A DNA stretch of 9,501 bases from contig JAHDHT010000082.1 in assembly GCA_020631175.1 (NCBI GenBank), forward strand, positions 4,249 to 13,749, written 5' to 3'. This document shows positions 6,841 through 9,501 of this stretch, one piece after another (positions within the stretch are counted from its first letter, which is position 1; the number at the start of each line of letters is the position of its first letter). A program made the translations under genes and the position numbers. Origin of the DNA: Chitinophagales bacterium (lineage in GTDB: Bacteria; Bacteroidota; Bacteroidia; Chitinophagales; JAHDHT01). The notes under the pieces are model-generated. The model was not told the DNA's origin and did not search any database. It saw nothing but the letters and a program-made list of their open reading frames with translations.

Positions 6841-7050
6841 AAGGCTTTAGCCAAATATAAAAAGGAAAACCGGCGAGCGCTGCCGGACCTGCAAAAAACC
6901 CCTAGACAAGCCGAGCTAAGCCTGATTGTAGTGAAAATGTAATGTTTGCGAATGCCTTAACATGTTTTTTGTAGGGCTGACCGAAGGAAAGCACTTCAAA
7001 AACTTATGTTAAGTGCCTGAGCGGGCTTTACATTGCAACGAAAAGCAGGG
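6841..7050 (+). other. structured intergenic element, possible non-coding RNA or dispersed repeat
   Basis: About 210 bases without a credible reading frame and locally more GC-rich than the surroundings. GGCTT-AG (6843-6850, T6848 unpaired) can pair with CTAAGCC (6916-6922), enclosing the hairpin CCGGC (6870-6874) / GCCGG (6882-6886) with loop GAGCGCT. Downstream is a long imperfect hairpin (6936-7034). Two related 12-mers, TTGTAGTGAAAA (6926-6937) and TTGCAACGAAAA (7033-7044), flank it and differ by three transitions. CCTGC (6888-6892) could also pair with GCAGG (7045-7049). The element lies after the VWA terminator, so any transcript would need its own promoter. I do not recognise an established RNA family. 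Confidence 0.45.
6936..7034 (+). repeat. long imperfect inverted repeat (hairpin)
   Basis: AATGTAA (6936-6942) pairs with TTACATT (7028-7034). GTTTGC (6944-6949) pairs with GCGGGC (7021-7026) through three consecutive G-U pairs. GCC (6954-6956) pairs with GTGC (7013-7016) around a bulged T. TTAACAT (6957-6963) pairs with ATGTTAA (7006-7012), and TTTTTG (6966-6971) with CAAAAA (6997-7002). The loop region contains GACCGAAGG. The G-U pairs exist only if the plus strand is transcribed, because on the minus strand they would be A-C mismatches. Confidence 0.55.
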
Positions 7051-7181
7051 ACAATGAATGCAATCAGCTCTGATTCTATCCTTTCAAAACTAAAATCAAG
7101 CTTGTATAATCTAATTGCTTCATATTCAATAAATAACATTGTCTATTAGAATGCGTATATGCAACGAAAGAAGACAGTAAA
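7051..7181 (+). other. AT-rich leader region of the CotH-like gene
   Basis: No gene is visible. AATCAG (7062-7067) and CTGATT (7070-7075) form a small palindrome with a two-base centre. TGCAACGAAA at 7160-7169 repeats the bases at 7034-7043. The purine-rich GAAAGAAGACAG (7166-7177) just before the ATG at 7182 may help ribosome binding. A promoter for the downstream gene is expected here, but no clear -33/-7 pair was found. Confidence 0.35.
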
Positions 7182-9501
7182 ATGTCTTATTTATTGAACA
7201 TGGTACGATCAAATTTTCTAGTATTTATTTGCATTATTTTTGCATCTGTATTGTCCGCACAATCAGTAGATTACAGTGTTGAAAGGGGCTTATATAGCAA
7301 TCCTGTAAATGTGCAGCTAAGTACTGATTTGCCTGGTGCTACCATTATGTATACCCTCGATAGTTCGAATCCGGGTCCCGGAAACGGACAGGTTTATTCG
7401 GGGCCTATTCCAATCTCTTTTACCTCATCTATTCGATCAGTTGCATTTAATGCAACTGATACCACTGAAGAAGAGACACATAGTTACTTGTTTTTAGATG
7501 ATATCGTGGCTGCGAATTATATGCAACCGCATATTATTAACGACCCTTTATATGCTACACAAATGGAGTCTTCGCTGACTTCGATTCCGATCATTTTCAT
7601 TAATGTACAGGATAGTGTTCAGGATACGCTTGAATTGCCTATTTCCATAGAGTTCTACTTTCCGGATACAGGTGATAGTAAGCAGGAGAATGCGGGTGTT
7701 AAGCAATATGGAAATCGAAGTCTTGGGTTCGATAAAAAAAGTATGAGGGTTTATTTCCGGGAAGAATACGGTGATAAAAACTTTAAATATCCGCTTTTTG
7801 AAGGATTCGATAATGGCACAGAAGCCAATGATAAGTTCAAAAATATCGAATTCAGAAGTGGTTCTTGTTCTTCATGGCTTTGTGAACGGGATAGTAATCG
7901 ATGGTTAGGTCATAACAATACAGGAGAGTATTTCGGACCCAAATTCGCGGATGATTTAATGCTCAAATCAGGGCATGTCAATGTGCATGGTCGTTATGTA
8001 CATATGTATGTCAACAATGAATATATGGGTATGTACCATATGCGTGAGCGGGTGGATGAACATTTTATGGAAGAGTATTTCGGTGGTGACGATGATGATT
8101 ATGATTATATTGATGGAACCGACTCAGGCGGCGCACATTTTGAAGATACGATTAAGATAAATCATGGTACAGGTACTGAATGGCTCTCAATGATTGCTAA
8201 CAGCTCAAATTTTGCTGCCTGGAAAAATCATAAAATGGTAAAGCAGATTTATGATTTTATGCTGATTTATAACTTCTGGTATGCTGAAGCAGAATTTAAT
8301 GCTGCCGGAAATGCGAACACAGGGTATGTTATTCGTGTGAATGATAATGATAAAACGGCAAGTAGATATGGTCGCTTTGCTACAAATATTAATAAAACGG
8401 ATCCCTTATTTGAATCGGCTGGTCCCGGTCAAATGATTCGTAACCTATACCTGGAGGGTTCGGAAGATTTTCTAACAGATTTTGGGGATAATATTGAATG
8501 TAAATGTCTTAATGACGGTCCGCTTAGCGTAAGTCAACAAATCGCAACTATTGAAGAGCATGAAGATATGCTTGAATCACCGATTGTTGCGGAGTCTGCC
8601 AGATGGGGAGACACGGTTATTGCAACTCCGGCTACCTGGCAATGGCGGGTTAATAAAATAAAAGATGAATTCATTCCGGCGCGAATGGATTCTATGATAA
8701 AGTTTTATAAATTCTGGGGAATGTATCCTGAATTAGATCCGGTAGAGTATTCTTTAGGTGGAAGTTTGGTACCACCGGGATTTCCTCTGCAGTTGACTAA
8801 TTCAAATGGAGCGGGCGATATTTATTACACTACAAACGGTGAAGATCCGAGATTGCCCGGAGGTGCTGTAAACAGTAACGCTCAATTATACAATGGAACA
8901 CTTAGCATACCGGATGGAGTTAATACATTCAGAGCAAGAGTGCGAAAATCATCTATAGATTACCCGCTGGTTAATATTGCTCCTTCTGCTGTAATGTCAA
9001 TAAACAATGGCCATCCGGCATTTCCGGTCGATAATGTTGTAGACGGGAACCGATCTTCCGGAACCCGATTTGTTGATACTATTTCATATACAAGATCTTA
9101 TAATCAACCATTAATGCATATCGATATAGATTTAAATTCGGTTCAAACGGTTGACCATGTAGTTGTTCATGGGTTTTTATTTTATCAGAATTTAAATCAA
9201 TTATTTCTTTATGCTTCGCAAAATCCTATCACAACTACTGATACGAGTTTGCTAAATAATGATCCTTCCATTATTTCAATACCAACAGAAGGATTTTCAT
9301 CGCTTCGAAAATATACAATTGAACAGGATGTACGCTACATCCGATTTTTGCAAGTTGAAACGAATGTAATGCGGGTGGCTGAAATTGAAGTATATCAAAA
9401 AGATTTAGCTAATCCATACACAAAAGTAGAATGGAGTTCAATGTGTCCGCAGCGATTTTATACGCCACAGAATTACAGTGATCTTTTAATTAATGAGATT
9501 C
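7182..9501 (+). CDS. secreted CotH-kinase-like multidomain protein, 3' end outside the window
   Basis: The frame stays open for 773 codons to the window edge. A signal peptide (hydrophobic 11-24, ending LSAQ) fits a start at 7182 or at the internal ATG at 7200. The in-frame stop at 7134-7136 rules out a longer start. Residues 31-105 resemble a chitobiase C-terminal-like beta domain (PGATIMYTLDSSNPGPG). A CotH-type region follows: GVKQYGNRSLGFDKKSMRVY (172-191), then LFEGFD, FKNIEFRSGS and YVHMYVNNEYMGMYHMRE (272-289), with an acidic DDDDYDYID (303-311). Residues 531-587 are a second chitobiase-like domain (DIYYTTNGEDPRLPGG). Residues about 608-739 resemble a discoidin/F5-8C domain (PVDNVVDGNRSS, RYIRFLQVE, AEIEVYQ). 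The final DLLINEI (767-773) looks like the start of a lamin-tail domain. CotH relatives include spore-coat protein kinases, but kinase activity here is unproven. An adhesive or polymer-binding surface role is inferred, and T9SS export is plausible but its tail is not in view. Confidence 0.82.
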   Translation, partial: MSYLLNMVRSNFLVFICIIFASVLSAQSVDYSVERGLYSNPVNVQLSTDLPGATIMYTLDSSNPGPGNGQVYSGPIPISFTSSIRSVAFNATDTTEEETHSYLFLDDIVAANYMQPHIINDPLYATQMESSLTSIPIIFINVQDSVQDTLELPISIEFYFPDTGDSKQENAGVKQYGNRSLGFDKKSMRVYFREEYGDKNFKYPLFEGFDNGTEANDKFKNIEFRSGSCSSWLCERDSNRWLGHNNTGEYFGPKFADDLMLKSGHVNVHGRYVHMYVNNEYMGMYHMRERVDEHFMEEYFGGDDDDYDYIDGTDSGGAHFEDTIKINHGTGTEWLSMIANSSNFAAWKNHKMVKQIYDFMLIYNFWYAEAEFNAAGNANTGYVIRVNDNDKTASRYGRFATNINKTDPLFESAGPGQMIRNLYLEGSEDFLTDFGDNIECKCLNDGPLSVSQQIATIEEHEDMLESPIVAESARWGDTVIATPATWQWRVNKIKDEFIPARMDSMIKFYKFWGMYPELDPVEYSLGGSLVPPGFPLQLTNSNGAGDIYYTTNGEDPRLPGGAVNSNAQLYNGTLSIPDGVNTFRARVRKSSIDYPLVNIAPSAVMSINNGHPAFPVDNVVDGNRSSGTRFVDTISYTRSYNQPLMHIDIDLNSVQTVDHVVVHGFLFYQNLNQLFLYASQNPITTTDTSLLNNDPSIISIPTEGFSSLRKYTIEQDVRYIRFLQVETNVMRVAEIEVYQKDLANPYTKVEWSSMCPQRFYTPQNYSDLLINEI

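Noticed and set aside
6841..7050. CRISPR array, tRNA or attachment site
   Set aside because: There are no regularly spaced identical repeats, no cloverleaf with a CCA end, and no integrase gene or duplicated tRNA end.
7975..8160. 61-codon plus-strand frame
   Set aside because: This is a shifted frame inside the CotH-like gene, rich in Met, Ile and Cys from AT-rich codons. The long frame from 7182 explains the sequence.

Overview
The window looks like chromosomal DNA of a member of the Bacteroidota. Two independent signs support this. A secreted protein (4710-6764) ends in a type IX secretion (T9SS) type A sorting domain, and the gene order TPR protein - phosphosulfolactate synthase - DUF368 - shikimate dehydrogenase, with an AT-rich composition and few Shine-Dalgarno sites, is typical of that phylum. 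The genus cannot be read from the sequence.

Layout. At the left edge, on the minus strand, is the 5' end of a secreted M1-type aminopeptidase homologue (1-481). An 80-base divergent gap separates it from a tight plus-strand cluster: a cytoplasmic TPR protein (562-1983), a ComA-type phosphosulfolactate synthase (1991-2761), a DUF368/PopT-type polyprenyl-phosphate transporter (2765-3727) and shikimate dehydrogenase AroE (3724-4458). Gaps of 7 and 3 bases and a 4-base overlap indicate one transcript. A 251-base spacer made largely of short repeats (4459-4709) leads to a 684-residue secreted protein with a von Willebrand A domain and a T9SS tail (4710-6764), closed by a clear intrinsic terminator (6790-6830). 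A 351-base stretch without a gene follows (6831-7181). Its first part (6841-7050) is unusually rich in self-complementary sequence. The right edge holds the 5' end of a very large secreted CotH-kinase-like protein (7182 to beyond 9501). It runs open to the window edge and breaks off where a lamin-tail-like domain seems to begin.

How the parts relate. The TPR-comA-popT-aroE cluster joins central metabolism (aromatic precursors), a sulfonate-forming enzyme using phosphoenolpyruvate and sulfite, and recycling of the lipid carrier for cell-envelope polymers. ComA and the shikimate pathway both draw on phosphoenolpyruvate, but a direct functional tie is inference. The flanking genes encode exported, surface-type proteins (peptidase, VWA protein, CotH-like protein) and appear to be separate units.

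No mobile element, CRISPR array, tRNA or rRNA gene was recognised. The least explained sequence is the structured spacer at 6841-7050. It holds a roughly 99-base imperfect hairpin whose G-U wobble pairs form only in a plus-strand transcript. It could be a non-coding RNA or a dispersed repeat.
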